This document shows, one piece after another, positions 54,327 through 63,958 of a stretch of DNA of 64,000 nt; the first letter of the stretch is position 1; the number at the start of each line of letters is the position of its first letter. Both the position numbers and the translations under genes were made by a program. The DNA comes from Oceanimonas smirnovii ATCC BAA-899 (GTDB lineage: Bacteria; Pseudomonadota; Gammaproteobacteria; Enterobacterales; Aeromonadaceae): NCBI RefSeq assembly GCF_000381965.1, contig NZ_KB908466.1:38447-102446 (forward strand), read 5' to 3'. The notes under the pieces were generated by a model, which saw only the letters and a program-made list of their open reading frames with translations, searched no databases and was not told the DNA's origin.

Positions 54327-55133
54327 TTACTTCCTGGTCGCGGCCTTCATCTCTTTTACAAAGGCGGTAAGGGCGTCTGTCATGGCCTGGGGCTGGTCCA
54401 GGTGCTGCTCAATGATCTTCACCACGGCGGAGCCGGAGATGGCACCGGCAGCACCGGCGGCAATGGCGTCGCGCACCTGCTCGGGGCTGGAGATCCCAAA
54501 GCCGAGCAGCGACGGCGGCGCGTCGTACTTGGCCAGGGTGGCCAACAGGGTGTTCACCGGCGCGCCGGCCCTGGTTTCGGTGCCGGTGACACCGGCGCGG
54601 CTCAGCAGATAGGTATAGCCGGAGCCAGCCTGTGCAATCGCCTTGAGAGTAGCTTCACTGCCGTTGGGCGGGGCGATATAAATACTTTCAATACCGGCCT
54701 TGTCGGCGGCAGCCTTGAAGGGGCCGGCCATTTCCAGTGGCACGTCGGCCACCAGCACAGAGTCTACCCCGGCGTCGGCGGCGCGGGAGTAGAAGCTGTC
54801 CATGCCCGGTGCGTATACCAGGTTGGCATACACCAGCAGGCCAATAGGCAGCTCGGGGTATTTTTCCCGCACCTGTCTGAGCATGTCAAAGCAGGTTTGT
54901 GTGCGGGTGCCGGCTTCCCGGGCGCGCAGGGTGGCAGCCTGAATGGTGGGGCCGTCGGCCACCGGATCGGAGAAGGGAATGCCCAGCTCCAGCGCATCGG
55001 CACCGCCGGCCACCAGGGCGTCAATCACCTTGAGCGACTGCTCAGGCGTGGGGTCACCCAGGGTTACGAAGGGCACAAAGGCCCCTTCATTGGCGGTGTT
55101 CAGGCGCTGGAACAGTTGCTGGTAGCGGCTCAT
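54327..55133 (-). CDS. trpA: Tryptophan synthase alpha subunit
   Basis: TrpA cleaves indole-3-glycerol phosphate to indole and glyceraldehyde 3-phosphate. The 268-aa protein matches E. coli in length, with catalytic E49 ([10 protein letters not shown]) and D60 (VADGPTIQ), and the phosphate loops [10 protein letters not shown] and [30 protein letters not shown]. Its ATG overlaps the trpB stop by 4 bases. Confidence 0.97.
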   Translation of the reverse strand: MSRYQQLFQRLNTANEGAFVPFVTLGDPTPEQSLKVIDALVAGGADALELGIPFSDPVADGPTIQAATLRAREAGTRTQTCFDMLRQVREKYPELPIGLLVYANLVYAPGMDSFYSRAADAGVDSVLVADVPLEMAGPFKAAADKAGIESIYIAPPNGSEATLKAIAQAGSGYTYLLSRAGVTGTETRAGAPVNTLLATLAKYDAPPSLLGFGISSPEQVRDAIAAGAAGAISGSAVVKIIEQHLDQPQAMTDALTAFVKEMKAATRK

Positions 55134-56323
55134 TTCATTTCTCCTTTTTGCTCCAGAATATCGGCCACGGTAAAGATGTCCTTGTCGCCACGGCCGGACA
55201 GGTTAACCACCAGGACTTGTTCTTTTTCCGGCTCGGCTTCGGCCAGTTTCAATGCATAGGCCAGGGCGTGGGACGACTCCAGCGCCGGAATAATACCTTC
55301 GTTACGGGCCAGGGCCTGAAAAGCATCCAGAGCTTCATCATCGGTCACCGACACATACTGAGCCCGGCCGGTAGTGGCCAGGTAGGCATGTTGCGGGCCA
55401 ACCGAGGGAAAATCGAGGCCGGCAGAGACGGAGTAGGACTCTTCCACCTGACCGTCGGTGTCGTGCATCATCAGGGAGAGCATGCCAAAGAACACGCCCT
55501 TGGTGCCTTCACCCAAAGTGGCACCGTGTTCGCCGGTTTCAATACCCTTGCCCGCCGGCTCCACGCCAATGAGTTTGACGTTTTCTTCTTCAATAAAGTC
55601 GGCAAACATGCCAATGGCGTTGGAGCCGCCGCCCACGCAGGCGATGACTGCATCGGGCAGGCGCGCTTCGTGCTCTACAATTTGCACCTTGGCTTCTTCG
55701 CCAATCATGCGCTGAAATTCCCGCACTATGGTGGGGAAGGGATGGGGGCCGGCGGCGGTGCCCAGCATATAGTGGGTGGTGTCATAGTTGGCGGTCCAGT
55801 CGCGCAGCGCCTCGTTACAGGCGTCTTTCAGGGTAGCGGAGCCGGCATGCACCGGTATTACCTTGGCACCCATCAGCTGCATACGAAAGACGTTGGGCTT
55901 TTGCCGCTCGCAGTCTTTGGCACCCATATAGACGATGCATTCCATGTCCATCAGCGCGCAGGCCAGCGCCGTGGCCACGCCGTGCTGGCCGGCACCGGTT
56001 TCGGCAATAATGCGTTTTTTGCCCATGCGCTTGGCCAGCAGCGCCTGGCCCAGTACCTGATTGGTTTTGTGGGCACCGCCGTGCAGCAAATCTTCCCGCT
56101 TGAGATAGATGCGGGTCTTGGTGTTGCTGGCTAGATTACGCACCCGGGTGAGCGGGGTAGGGCGGCCGGCATATTCCGCCAGCAGCTCGCGAAACTCGCG
56201 GTCAAATTCCGGATCCTGCTGGGCATCCACAAAGGCCTGCTCCAGTTGCAGCAGCGCCGGCATCAGGATCTGCGGCACATACATGCCGCCAAAATCACCA
56301 AAAAAGGGGTTAAGTAAGCTCAT
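55130..56323 (-). CDS. trpB: Tryptophan synthase beta subunit
   Basis: TrpB joins indole and serine using PLP. The 397-aa protein equals E. coli in length. The PLP lysine is K86 in [23 protein letters not shown]; the substrate loop [18 protein letters not shown] and phosphate-binding [12 protein letters not shown] are intact. It overlaps both neighbours by ATGA junctions. Confidence 0.97.
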   Translation of the reverse strand: MSLLNPFFGDFGGMYVPQILMPALLQLEQAFVDAQQDPEFDREFRELLAEYAGRPTPLTRVRNLASNTKTRIYLKREDLLHGGAHKTNQVLGQALLAKRMGKKRIIAETGAGQHGVATALACALMDMECIVYMGAKDCERQKPNVFRMQLMGAKVIPVHAGSATLKDACNEALRDWTANYDTTHYMLGTAAGPHPFPTIVREFQRMIGEEAKVQIVEHEARLPDAVIACVGGGSNAIGMFADFIEEENVKLIGVEPAGKGIETGEHGATLGEGTKGVFFGMLSLMMHDTDGQVEESYSVSAGLDFPSVGPQHAYLATTGRAQYVSVTDDEALDAFQALARNEGIIPALESSHALAYALKLAEAEPEKEQVLVVNLSGRGDKDIFTVADILEQKGEMK

Positions 56324-57705
56324 TTTTGTGTCCTGTGTCCGTAATGTCTGATGGTGGCAAAGGCCGCCTTGAGTTTGGTAGCGTCTTTTTGGCCGGGGGC
56401 GCTTTCTACGCCGGAGTTAAAGTCCAGGCCAAGGTAGCCCTGGCTTGCTGCGGTGGCGGCGTTGTCGGGGGTGAGGCCCCCGGCCAGCATGGCAGTGGCC
56501 TTGTCGATGTCGTTCAAAAGCGCCCAGTCAAAGGCCAGGCCGGTGCCGCCGCTTTGGTTGCCGACTTTGGTGTCGAACAGCAGCCGGTCGGCGTGCTCGG
56601 GCAGAGCCGGCAGCGCATCGCTGACTGCCACCGCTTTCCAGATGGCCACGCCGGGTAGCCGGGCTTTCAGCGCATCTATAATGGCGTCGTTCTCATCGCC
56701 GTGCAGTTGCACCGCAGAAAGGTTCAGCTCCTGCGCGGTAGCAACCACCTCGTCTATGGGATGATTCTGAAATACGCCCACATAGTGAAGCGGGGCACCG
56801 GCCATTACGCGGCGGGCCTGATCAAGGCTTACGCAGCGGGGGCTTTTGGCCACAAAAATCAGGCCGCCATACACGGCACCGGCATCAAACGCGGCGGCGG
56901 CGTCTTCGGGCTGAGTCAGGCCGCAGACCTTGTTGTCACCCAGGATCAGCCGGCGCACCGCCAGTTCCAGATCGTCTTCGGCCATCAGCGAGCTGCCCAC
57001 CAGAAAGCCGTCGGCATGGGCCGACAGGGCCTTGGTCTGGCCGTGGTGATAAATGCCCGATTCGGAAATCACGATACGGTCGTCGGGGATCAGTGCCGCC
57101 AGCCGTTTGGTGCGGTCGAGATCGATGCTGAGGTCCCGCAGATCCCGGTTGTTGATGCCAATGACCCTGGCGCCCAACTTCAGGGCGCGGGCCACTTCAT
57201 CTTCGTCGATCACTTCGGTGAGCACACCCATGTTGAGGGACTCGGCCACGGCGGCAAGGGATGCATATTCTTCGTCATTCAGTACCGACAACATCAGCAG
57301 AATGGCGTCGGCCTGGTAATGTCGGGCCAGCTTGATCTGGTAAGGGTCGATAATAAAGTCCTTGCAGATCACCGGCTGGGTGACCTGGTTGCGCACTTGC
57401 GTGACAAACTCAAAACGACCCTGAAAGTATTTCTCGTCGGTGAGCACCGAAATGGCCGAGGCGTAGCGGCCATAGACGCCGGCAATGGCGTCCAGGTCGA
57501 ACACTTCGCGAATCAGGCCTTTGGACGGCGAGGCTTTTTTGCACTCCAGAATAAAGGCCGGCTTGCCGGCGGCCAGGGCCTCGGCAAAGGGGCGATCACT
57601 GGGGGTGAGGCCGGCTTCAAAGCTTGCCAGCGGCTGGCTTTGCTTGCGCGCTTCCACCCAGATTTTTTTGTCGGCAACGATTTTGCCGAGCACTGTATTC
57701 AGCAT
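56320..57705 (-). CDS. trpCF: Bifunctional indole-3-glycerol-phosphate synthase / phosphoribosylanthranilate isomerase
   Basis: This protein catalyses two consecutive steps, PRAI then IGPS. The 461-aa fusion (E. coli 453) has the IGPS domain (residues about 1-255: [62 protein letters not shown]) and the PRAI domain (about 256-461: [49 protein letters not shown]). It overlaps trpD by 7 bases and trpB by 4. Confidence 0.96.
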   Translation of the reverse strand: MLNTVLGKIVADKKIWVEARKQSQPLASFEAGLTPSDRPFAEALAAGKPAFILECKKASPSKGLIREVFDLDAIAGVYGRYASAISVLTDEKYFQGRFEFVTQVRNQVTQPVICKDFIIDPYQIKLARHYQADAILLMLSVLNDEEYASLAAVAESLNMGVLTEVIDEDEVARALKLGARVIGINNRDLRDLSIDLDRTKRLAALIPDDRIVISESGIYHHGQTKALSAHADGFLVGSSLMAEDDLELAVRRLILGDNKVCGLTQPEDAAAAFDAGAVYGGLIFVAKSPRCVSLDQARRVMAGAPLHYVGVFQNHPIDEVVATAQELNLSAVQLHGDENDAIIDALKARLPGVAIWKAVAVSDALPALPEHADRLLFDTKVGNQSGGTGLAFDWALLNDIDKATAMLAGGLTPDNAATAASQGYLGLDFNSGVESAPGQKDATKLKAAFATIRHYGHRTQK

Positions 57706-58706
57706 TGACTCAACTCCGCCAGTTGTTTGGCTACATCCATGGCACGGCCGGATCTTAACACGGACAGCGCCCGCTCCACGCCCTGCTTGAGGTTTTCCAC
57801 CTGACCGCTCATTACCAGCAGCGGTGCTACGTTCATGGCAATCACGCTCTGCTGCGCCAGGGTGCCTTCGCCGGCCAGCAGTGCCTCGGTGATCAGGCGG
57901 TTTTCTGCCGGTTCACCGCCTTCAATGGCGCTGATATCATGACGCTCCAGCCCCAGCGCTTCCGGGGTGATGTCATATTCGGTGATGTCACCCTTATTGA
58001 TCTCGGCAATGTGAGTGCTGCCGTGAATGGCAATTTCATCCAGACCACTGCCGTGCACCACCATGCCGCGCTCAAGGCCCATGGCCACCAGGGTGTCGGC
58101 AATGGGGCGCACCAGTGCCGGGCTGTAGACGCCAAGCAGCATAAAGCCGGGGCGGGCCGGGTTAATGAGCGGGCCCAGCACGTTAAAGATGGTGCGGGTT
58201 TTCAGGGCCTGGCGCACCGGCATGGCATGGCGAATGCCGCCGTGGTAGTGAGGCGCAAACAAAAAGCACACATTGGTGTCGTCCAGGCAGCGACGGGCCT
58301 GTTCCGGATTTAAGTCCAGGCGAATGCCGAGCTGCTCCAGCAGATCGGACGAGCCGGATTTGGACGACACGCCCCGGTTGCCGTGCTTGGCCACCTTGAT
58401 GCCGCAGGCGGCGGCCACCAGCGCCGAGGTAGTGGAGACGTTAATGGTGTTCATGCCGTCGCCGCCGGTGCCCACTATGTCACAAAAGGCATAGTCGGGG
58501 CGCGGAAAGGGTTTGGCAGCGGCCAGCAGAGCGCTGGCGGCACCGGCGATCTCGTCGGAGGTTTCACCTTTCATTTTTAATGCGGTCAGCAGGGAAGACA
58601 GCACTATCGGATCCATATCGCCGCTCATCACTTGCTCAAACAGGGCGTGGGCCTGTTCCCGGCTGATGTTTTCGCCCCGGTAAAGTTGCTCCATGGCCTG
58701 GCTCAT
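57699..58706 (-). CDS. trpD: Anthranilate phosphoribosyltransferase
   Basis: TrpD transfers phosphoribose from PRPP to anthranilate. The 335-aa protein has [17 protein letters not shown] (79-95) and [21 protein letters not shown], the PRPP and anthranilate sites. Unlike E. coli, it is not fused to the glutaminase trpG, which is a separate gene overlapping it by 4 bases. Confidence 0.96.
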   Translation of the reverse strand: MSQAMEQLYRGENISREQAHALFEQVMSGDMDPIVLSSLLTALKMKGETSDEIAGAASALLAAAKPFPRPDYAFCDIVGTGGDGMNTINVSTTSALVAAACGIKVAKHGNRGVSSKSGSSDLLEQLGIRLDLNPEQARRCLDDTNVCFLFAPHYHGGIRHAMPVRQALKTRTIFNVLGPLINPARPGFMLLGVYSPALVRPIADTLVAMGLERGMVVHGSGLDEIAIHGSTHIAEINKGDITEYDITPEALGLERHDISAIEGGEPAENRLITEALLAGEGTLAQQSVIAMNVAPLLVMSGQVENLKQGVERALSVLRSGRAMDVAKQLAELSQC

Positions 58707-59299
58707 GCGGCATTCTCCTTGTTGCTGATAAATGTCAGGCTCTGGGCCAGCAGGCGAGCCCCGTCCGTGGTCATAATGGATTCGGGATGAAACTGAAAGC
58801 CCAGCACCCGGTTGGCCTTGTCCTGTACCGCCATGGTCATGCCGTGAAAGTCGGCAATCACTTCCAGGCCGGCGGGAATATCGGTGCCCACCAAAGAGTG
58901 GTAACGGGCCACCGGCAGCGGATTGGCAAGGCCGGCAAAGGCACCGTCACCGCTGTGGCTGATCATGGAGCTTTTGCCATGTTTGATTTCACCTGCGCTG
59001 GTTACTTTGCCGCCGTAATGCTCTACCAGCGCCTGATGGCCAAGGCAGATGCCGAGAATGGGAACATGACCCAGACATTCCTTGATGAGTATCGGCATAT
59101 TGCCGGCGTCACTGGGCTTGCCCGGACCGGGGGAGAGCACCAGCACCGGGTTGTCGGCCTGCTCCATGGCGGTCAGCAGCTGGGCCACCGGCACTGTGTT
59201 GCGGTAAATGTTGACGGTGGCACCCAGCGAGCGGAACTGATCCACCAGGTTGTAGGTAAAGGAGTCGTAGTTGTCGAGCAGGAAAATGGTCTGGCTCAT
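58703..59299 (-). CDS. trpG: Anthranilate synthase component II (glutamine amidotransferase)
   Basis: TrpG supplies ammonia from glutamine to TrpE. The 198-aa class I amidotransferase has [16 protein letters not shown], the nucleophile C85 in [11 protein letters not shown] and the His-Glu of [10 protein letters not shown]. It is coupled by ATGA overlaps to trpE and trpD. Confidence 0.96.
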   Translation of the reverse strand: MSQTIFLLDNYDSFTYNLVDQFRSLGATVNIYRNTVPVAQLLTAMEQADNPVLVLSPGPGKPSDAGNMPILIKECLGHVPILGICLGHQALVEHYGGKVTSAGEIKHGKSSMISHSGDGAFAGLANPLPVARYHSLVGTDIPAGLEVIADFHGMTMAVQDKANRVLGFQFHPESIMTTDGARLLAQSLTFISNKENAA

Positions 59300-60843
59300 G
59301 GGCTCACCTCCGCCAGTGTGGTGCCGTGGGAAAGAGCGATGGCATTGAGCACTGCCGCCGCCTTGTTGCGGGTTTCGTCGGCTTCTGCCTGCGGATCCGA
59401 GTCATACACCACGCCGGCACCGGCCTGCACGTGGGCCTGACCAGCGCTTACAAAGGCGGAGCGAATAACAATACAGGTGTCCATGTCGCCCAGGCCGTTG
59501 ACATAACCCACGGCACCGCCGTAGCTGCCCCGGCGCTGGCCTTCTACCTCGCGAATAAGCTCACTGGCGCGAATTTTGGGCGCGCCGGTCAGGGTGCCCA
59601 TGTTCATACAGGCCTGATAGCCGTGCAGGGCGTCGAGATCGGCACGCAGAGTCCCTACTACCCGGGACACCAGATGCATCACATGGCTGTAGCGATCCAC
59701 GCTCAGCAGATCTTTTACATAGCGGCTGCCGGGCTCGCTGATGCGGGCAATGTCGTTGCGGGCCAGATCCACCAGCATCAGATGCTCGGCGGTTTCCTTT
59801 GCGTCCTGGCGCAGGTCCAGCTCAATGCGGCCGTCCAGATCCAGGTTGATGCTGCCATCGGGGTTGAAGCCCCGGCGGCGGGTGCCGGCAATGGGATACA
59901 TTTCCACCTGACGGCTGGCATGGTCAAACTTTACCGAGCTTTCGGGGCTGGCACCAAACAGAATAAAGTCTTCATCGTTCACATAGAACATGTAGGGGCT
60001 GGGGTTGGTCTGCTTGAGCGTGCCGTAGGCCGCCAGCGGGCTGGGGCAGGGCAGGGTAAAGCAGCGCGAGGGCACTACCTGAAAAATGTCGCCGGCCACT
60101 ATATTGCCCTTGAGCCGCTCCACATCGGCGCGGAATTCGGCGTCGCTTTTGCTGGCTTTCACCTTGCCGGTTAAGGTTGTATTGGCTGCAGGGCGGCTGT
60201 GGCGCTCGGCGCAGGCAGCAGCCAGTTTGTTCAGACGTTCCTGCAGGCGCGTTTGTTCGCCGGCATCAAAGGCGCAGGCGGCCAGATGGCATTGCTCGTT
60301 GACGTGATCCAGGGTGATCAGGGTTTCCGCCAGATAAAAACAAAAGTCGGGGCAGTGGTTAATGCCCTCGGTCACGTCGGGCAGACGCTCGGTGGCGGCA
60401 ATCAGATCGTAGGCAAAGGTGCCGGCCATAAACAGATGCTGCTGGCCGCGGTCGGCGTCAAAGCGGGTAAGAATAAGACGTATGGTTTCCAGCACTGAAG
60501 GCGCTTTCAGGCGGCTGTCTTCGTCCAGGTTGGCATCGGCTTGTGTCAGGGGCACGGTAAGCCGGGTGTCGCTGCGTTCGCCGCCCAGTTCGCTGTGAAC
60601 CAGCGCCAGTGCCGGCAGGCCGTTGGCATTCAGGGCAGTGAGCGTGACGGTGCGGCCGTGGCATACCAGACGCACACAGGCGTCGAGCATCAGTAAACTT
60701 TGGGTGCCGGCCTTGGTGTCAATTTCGGCAGACTCAAACAGCAGGCTGTTATCGCCGGGCTGGCTGAGGGCGGCGTATAACGCCAGAGGATCATCGGTAT
60801 AGGGTGCATCGTGCAATAAAACGTGGAGCTGACCTTGCGCCAT
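59296..60843 (-). CDS. trpE: Anthranilate synthase component I
   Basis: TrpE makes anthranilate from chorismate, the committed step. The 515-aa protein (E. coli 520) has the tryptophan feedback motif LLFESAEID (S38), then the chorismate-binding domain with [76 protein letters not shown] and [21 protein letters not shown] lies 9 bases before the ATG. It is preceded by the leader, attenuator and a small ORF. Confidence 0.97.
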   Translation of the reverse strand: MAQGQLHVLLHDAPYTDDPLALYAALSQPGDNSLLFESAEIDTKAGTQSLLMLDACVRLVCHGRTVTLTALNANGLPALALVHSELGGERSDTRLTVPLTQADANLDEDSRLKAPSVLETIRLILTRFDADRGQQHLFMAGTFAYDLIAATERLPDVTEGINHCPDFCFYLAETLITLDHVNEQCHLAACAFDAGEQTRLQERLNKLAAACAERHSRPAANTTLTGKVKASKSDAEFRADVERLKGNIVAGDIFQVVPSRCFTLPCPSPLAAYGTLKQTNPSPYMFYVNDEDFILFGASPESSVKFDHASRQVEMYPIAGTRRRGFNPDGSINLDLDGRIELDLRQDAKETAEHLMLVDLARNDIARISEPGSRYVKDLLSVDRYSHVMHLVSRVVGTLRADLDALHGYQACMNMGTLTGAPKIRASELIREVEGQRRGSYGGAVGYVNGLGDMDTCIVIRSAFVSAGQAHVQAGAGVVYDSDPQAEADETRNKAAAVLNAIALSHGTTLAEVSP

Positions 60844-60860
60844 TGGGTGTTCCTTTTTAG

Positions 60861-60995
60861 TTAATGCTGATCATCAGGAATCTGTCTGATGACCTGGCTG
60901 GCAATGTCGTCGTCGGTAACAGACGCGAATGCCGGTAGTGGTTCAGACCGGTTGTCGGATTGCCATCGCCAAAAATTCATAAAGGTCGGTTTCAT
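60861..60995 (-). CDS. Small ORF between trp attenuator and trpE (44 aa, function unknown)
   Basis: The ORF starts MKPTFMNFWRWQSDN and ends in an acidic VIRQIPDDQH. It has a good ribosome-binding site (AAAGGTAA, 6 bases before the ATG) and lies entirely downstream of the attenuator terminator and upstream of trpE, ending 17 bases before it. It is therefore transcribed only on read-through. It carries Trp at 9 and 11. It might be a small structural gene, a second leader, or a translational coupler for trpE; no family is recognised. Coding status rests on the RBS, position and open frame. Confidence 0.5.
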   Translation of the reverse strand: MKPTFMNFWRWQSDNRSEPLPAFASVTDDDIASQVIRQIPDDQH

Positions 60996-61012
60996 CGCGT
61001 TACCTTTTGCTG

Positions 61013-61045
61013 GATAATAAAAAAGCCCGCATAGTTGCGGGCTTT
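61013..61045 (-). terminator. trp attenuator terminator
   Basis: Minus strand AAAGCCCGCA-ACTA-TGCGGGCTTTTTTATTAT. The alternative antiterminator can form because CCCGC of this stem also pairs with GCGGG (61090-61086), just past the leader stop; the leader end itself forms a 1:2 hairpin (CACACTCCC with GGGTGTG). Confidence 0.92.
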
Positions 61046-61092
61046 CATGTTTCGCTGAGACTGTTAAGCGCACACAGCAAATCACACCCGCG

Positions 61093-61143
61093 TCAGGGAG
61101 TGTGCCACCACCAAATGGTAATAGTGGAAATTTGCTGAAACAT
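61093..61143 (-). CDS. trpL: trp operon leader peptide
   Basis: The 16-codon ORF MFQQISTITIWWWHTP carries three consecutive Trp codons and ends just before the regions that can form alternative hairpins, the standard attenuation layout. An in-frame ATG at 61152 (giving MSG in front) is an alternative start. It lies downstream of the trp promoter and 48 bases ahead of the terminator stem. It is too short for routine gene finding. Confidence 0.93.
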   Translation of the reverse strand: MFQQISTITIWWWHTP

Positions 61144-61176
61144 GCCGCTCATCTCGCTAATCGAAAAACTGGATAT

Positions 61177-61206
61177 AGTTAAACGATTTTTGCGGGTTCA
61201 AGTCAA
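61177..61206 (-). promoter_or_regulatory. trp promoter with partial TrpR operator
   Basis: Minus-strand TTGACT (61206-61201) and TTAACT (61182-61177) are 18 bases apart; the -10 is the same hexamer as in E. coli trp. Around it GTTTAACTA keeps one half of the TrpR operator (CTAGTTAACTAG) while the other half is degenerate, so repression may be weak. It also faces the divergent rnm start, 21 bases away. Confidence 0.65.
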
Positions 61207-61226
61207 GTCTGAACACAGGATTTTTT

Positions 61227-62051
61227 ATGCGTATCGATCTGCACAGCCATTCTACTGCCTCTGACGGCAGCCTCACGCCGGCTGCACTACTGGCCCGGGC
61301 TGCCGAAAAAGAGGTGAATGTGCTGGCGCTGACCGACCACGACAGTACCGCCGGGCTGGCGGAGGCGCAGGCCGCGGCCAACGAGCACGGCATACGCCTG
61401 ATAACCGGGGTGGAAATCTCGGCGCTGTGGGAGCACAAGGAAATTCATGTGGTAGGTCTGAACCTGGATCCGGGCCATGCCGGTCTGGTGCGATTGCTGG
61501 GCGAACAGGCAGCACGCCGTGATGCCCGGGCCCGGTTAATGGGGGAACGGCTGGAAAAGGCCCGCTATCCGGGTGCCTATGAGGGGGCCAAAGCCCTGGC
61601 CGGTGACGCCGCCATTACTCGCACCCACATGGCACGCTGGCTGCTGGAGCAGGGCGCGGCCGACTCCATGGCCAAGGTGTTTAAGAAATTTATCAGCCGG
61701 GGTAACACCGGCTATGCGCCACCGGACTGGTGCTCATTGCATGAAGCCATCGGTGCCATTCAGGCGGCGGGGGGCGTGGCGGTGCTGGCCCATCCCACCC
61801 GTTACGACTTGTCCAACAAGTGGATAAGAAAAATGTTAACCGCCTTTGCCGAGGCCGGCGGTGATGCCATGGAAGTGTCTATGGCGCAGCAAAGTCCGCA
61901 CGAACGTGCCACGCTGGGTAAGTGGAGCCGGGAATATGGCCTGGATGCATCCGTGGGCTCCGACTTTCATTTTCCCAGTCAGTGGCGGGAGCTGGGCCGC
62001 CAGTTGTGGCTGCCCAAAGAAGCCACTCCTGTATGGGAACGCTTTTTATAA
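61227..62051 (+). CDS. rnm: PHP-domain 5'-3' exoribonuclease Rnm (RNase AM, YciV)
   Basis: Rnm trims rRNA 5' ends and has also been reported to hydrolyse small 3',5'-bisphosphates. The 274-aa protein (E. coli 293) has the PHP metal motifs: IDLHSHSTASDGS (H6, H8), LALTDHDST, GVEISALWEHKEIHVVG, VAVLAHPTRY and the C-terminal VGSDFHFP. It is divergent from trpL and followed by yciO and rluB, the E. coli arrangement without yciQ. Confidence 0.93.
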   Translation: MRIDLHSHSTASDGSLTPAALLARAAEKEVNVLALTDHDSTAGLAEAQAAANEHGIRLITGVEISALWEHKEIHVVGLNLDPGHAGLVRLLGEQAARRDARARLMGERLEKARYPGAYEGAKALAGDAAITRTHMARWLLEQGAADSMAKVFKKFISRGNTGYAPPDWCSLHEAIGAIQAAGGVAVLAHPTRYDLSNKWIRKMLTAFAEAGGDAMEVSMAQQSPHERATLGKWSREYGLDASVGSDFHFPSQWRELGRQLWLPKEATPVWERFL

Positions 62052-62069
62052 ATCATTCCGGGAGGAATC

Positions 62070-62690
62070 ATGAGTCAGTTTTTTGAAATTCATCCAGAAA
62101 ATCCTCAGCCACGGCTGATCAATCAGGCGGTGGCCATAGTGCGCCAGGGCGGTGTGCTGGTGTATCCCACCGACTCGGGCTATGCCATCGGTTGTCTGGT
62201 AGGCGACAAGAACGCCATGGAGCGTATCTGCCGCATTCGCCAGATCGACAAGGATCATAATTTCACCCTGGTGTGCCGCGATTTGTCCGAGCTGTCGGCC
62301 TACGCCCGGGTAGACAATACTGCATTCCGGCTGATGAAAAATAACACGCCGGGTGCCTACACCTTTATTTTGCGGGCCACCAAGGAAGTGCCCAAGCGGC
62401 TGCAGAATCCCAAGCGCAAAACCATAGGTCTGCGGGTGCCGAATCATGCTATCAGCCTGGCCCTGCTGGAGGCGCTGGGTGAGCCACTGATGTCCTGCAG
62501 CCTGATATTGCCCGGTGAAAGCGAGGCAGAATATGATCCCTTTGAAATCCGTAACCGGCTGGAAAAGGTAGTAGATTTGATTATTGATGGCGGTGTGATC
62601 GATTCACGGCCCACCACAGTGGTGGATCTTTACGATGACACTCCGGTGATCGTGCGCGAAGGTGCCGGCGATATCACCCCTTTTGAATAA
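62070..62690 (+). CDS. yciO: YciO, TsaC/YrdC-Sua5 family protein
   Basis: YciO is a paralogue of the threonylcarbamoyl-AMP synthase TsaC; its physiological role is not settled. The 206-aa protein equals E. coli YciO in length. It shows the YrdC fold marks GGVLVYPTDSGYAIGCLVGDKNAMERICRIRQIDKDHNFTLVC and NNTPGAYTFILRATKEVPKRLQNPKRKTIGLRVP (the KRxxxxR/N-type binding surface). It starts 18 bases after rnm and its stop directly precedes rluB. Confidence 0.93.
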   Translation: MSQFFEIHPENPQPRLINQAVAIVRQGGVLVYPTDSGYAIGCLVGDKNAMERICRIRQIDKDHNFTLVCRDLSELSAYARVDNTAFRLMKNNTPGAYTFILRATKEVPKRLQNPKRKTIGLRVPNHAISLALLEALGEPLMSCSLILPGESEAEYDPFEIRNRLEKVVDLIIDGGVIDSRPTTVVDLYDDTPVIVREGAGDITPFE

Positions 62691-62699
62691 GTGAACAAA

Positions 62700-63635
62700 A
62701 TGACTGAAAAATTGCAAAAAGTGCTGGCCCGCGCCGGCAAGGGCTCGCGCCGGGAAATTGAAGCCATGATCAGCCAAGGCCGGGTGAGCGTGGACGGCAA
62801 GATAGCGGTGCTGGGCGACCGGGTCACCGGCAGCGAGAACATTCGTCTGGACGGTCATGTGGTGGAAACCCAGGCCGAAAGCGATATCGTGTGCCGGGTG
62901 CTGGCCTACCACAAGCCGGAAGGTGAGGTAAGCACGCGCAAGGATCCGGAAGGCCGCCCTACTGTATTTGATCGTCTGCCGCGGCTGCAGGGCGCCCGCT
63001 GGGTGGCGGTGGGCCGGCTGGATGTGAACACCTCCGGTTTGTTGCTGTTCACCACAGACGGCGAGCTGGCCAACCGGCTGATGCACCCGCGCCATGAAAT
63101 TGACCGTGAATACGCGGTGCGGGTGTTTGGTGAAGTGGACGAAGCCATGCTGCAGCGGCTGCGCAAGGGCGTGATGCTGGAAGACGGCGAGGCCCGCTTT
63201 GACACTCTGAAATACACCGGCGGCGAGGGCATGAACCTCTGGTTCCACGTTACCCTGAAGGAAGGCCGCAACCGGGAAGTGCGCCGGCTGTGGGAGTCTC
63301 AGGGCATGCAGGTAAGCCGGCTGATGCGGGTACGTTACGGCAAGATTGAAATGCCCAAAAACCTGCCCCGGGGCGGCTGGGCCGAGCTGGCGCTGGATCA
63401 GGTGAACTACCTGCGCAAGGAAGTGGGACTGCCGCCGGAGCAGGAAAGCAAGGTGGATGTCAACGCGCCAGACCGTTTCAAGCAGGTAGCCCGCATTCGC
63501 AAGGCGGTGCGCAAGCACAACACCCGTGTTAAAGGGGCCGGCACCGGCGCAGCCCCTAAAAAACCGGCTCCCACCGGTGCCCGTGGCCCCAAGCCGGGCC
63601 AGCGGCAAAAGCAGAAGCGCAAAACGCGGATGTAA
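62700..63635 (+). CDS. rluB: 23S rRNA pseudouridine(2605) synthase RluB
   Basis: RluB modifies U2605 of 23S rRNA. The ATG at 62700 gives [21 protein letters not shown] as in E. coli; a GTG at 62691 would add three residues. The 311-aa protein has an N-terminal S4 RNA-binding domain (1-60) and the synthase domain with catalytic D108 in [27 protein letters not shown]. The tail is basic and Lys/Pro-rich ([24 protein letters not shown]), shorter than some homologues. It is the last gene of rnm-yciO-rluB. Confidence 0.95.
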   Translation: MTEKLQKVLARAGKGSRREIEAMISQGRVSVDGKIAVLGDRVTGSENIRLDGHVVETQAESDIVCRVLAYHKPEGEVSTRKDPEGRPTVFDRLPRLQGARWVAVGRLDVNTSGLLLFTTDGELANRLMHPRHEIDREYAVRVFGEVDEAMLQRLRKGVMLEDGEARFDTLKYTGGEGMNLWFHVTLKEGRNREVRRLWESQGMQVSRLMRVRYGKIEMPKNLPRGGWAELALDQVNYLRKEVGLPPEQESKVDVNAPDRFKQVARIRKAVRKHNTRVKGAGTGAAPKKPAPTGARGPKPGQRQKQKRKTRM

Positions 63636-63654
63636 TCTTCGAACCCCACCCTGA

Positions 63655-63677
63655 CCCTCCCCTTGCCAAGGGGAGGG
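63655..63677. repeat. 11-bp palindrome after rluB
   Basis: CCCTCCCCTTG and CAAGGGGAGGG, separated by one base, form a perfect stem with no T-run. It looks like a widespread intergenic palindrome rather than a terminator. Confidence 0.6.
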
Positions 63678-63690
63678 AACCTGGCCGCGG

Positions 63691-63720
63691 TTGTGATTCG
63701 CTACGCTCATCGCCAACCTT
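63691..63720. repeat. Dispersed repeat GATTCGCTACGCTCATC, copy 2
   Basis: TTGT-GATTCGCTACGCTCATC-GCCAACCTT corresponds to the copy at 54210-54238 downstream of trpA. It lies between rluB and the IS110-like element. Confidence 0.6.
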
Positions 63721-63889
63721 GTATGTTGAACGCACAGGAATTGATAGAGTTAAAACCAGTTACCGGGGAGGCCGTCCCAACCTGGAGGCAGTGTTTACTG
63801 ACCTCGTGCGTAGATTGGCCCCCCGCCTCATTGCCTATCTCGAAGAGTATCAGGAAGCCATCAAGATGGACTTCGCATCACAAGGTTGA
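63719..63889 (+). pseudogene. Possible C-terminal gene remnant before the IS110-like element
   Basis: One frame without an evident start reads through a coding-like peptide (PNLEAVFTDLVRRLAPRLIA then EEYQEAIKMDFASQG) to a TGA at 63887-63889. No family is recognised. It begins right after the dispersed repeat, so it could be the 3' remainder of a gene broken by rearrangement. Chance openness is possible over 57 codons, and part of this stretch may belong to the left end of the IS. Confidence 0.3.
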
Positions 63890-63958
63890 GACTGCATGAA
63901 GTGCGAGGTCGGGGAACCGGTGATAATTGTGAACCATAGCGAGGCGAGAGGAAAGGGA

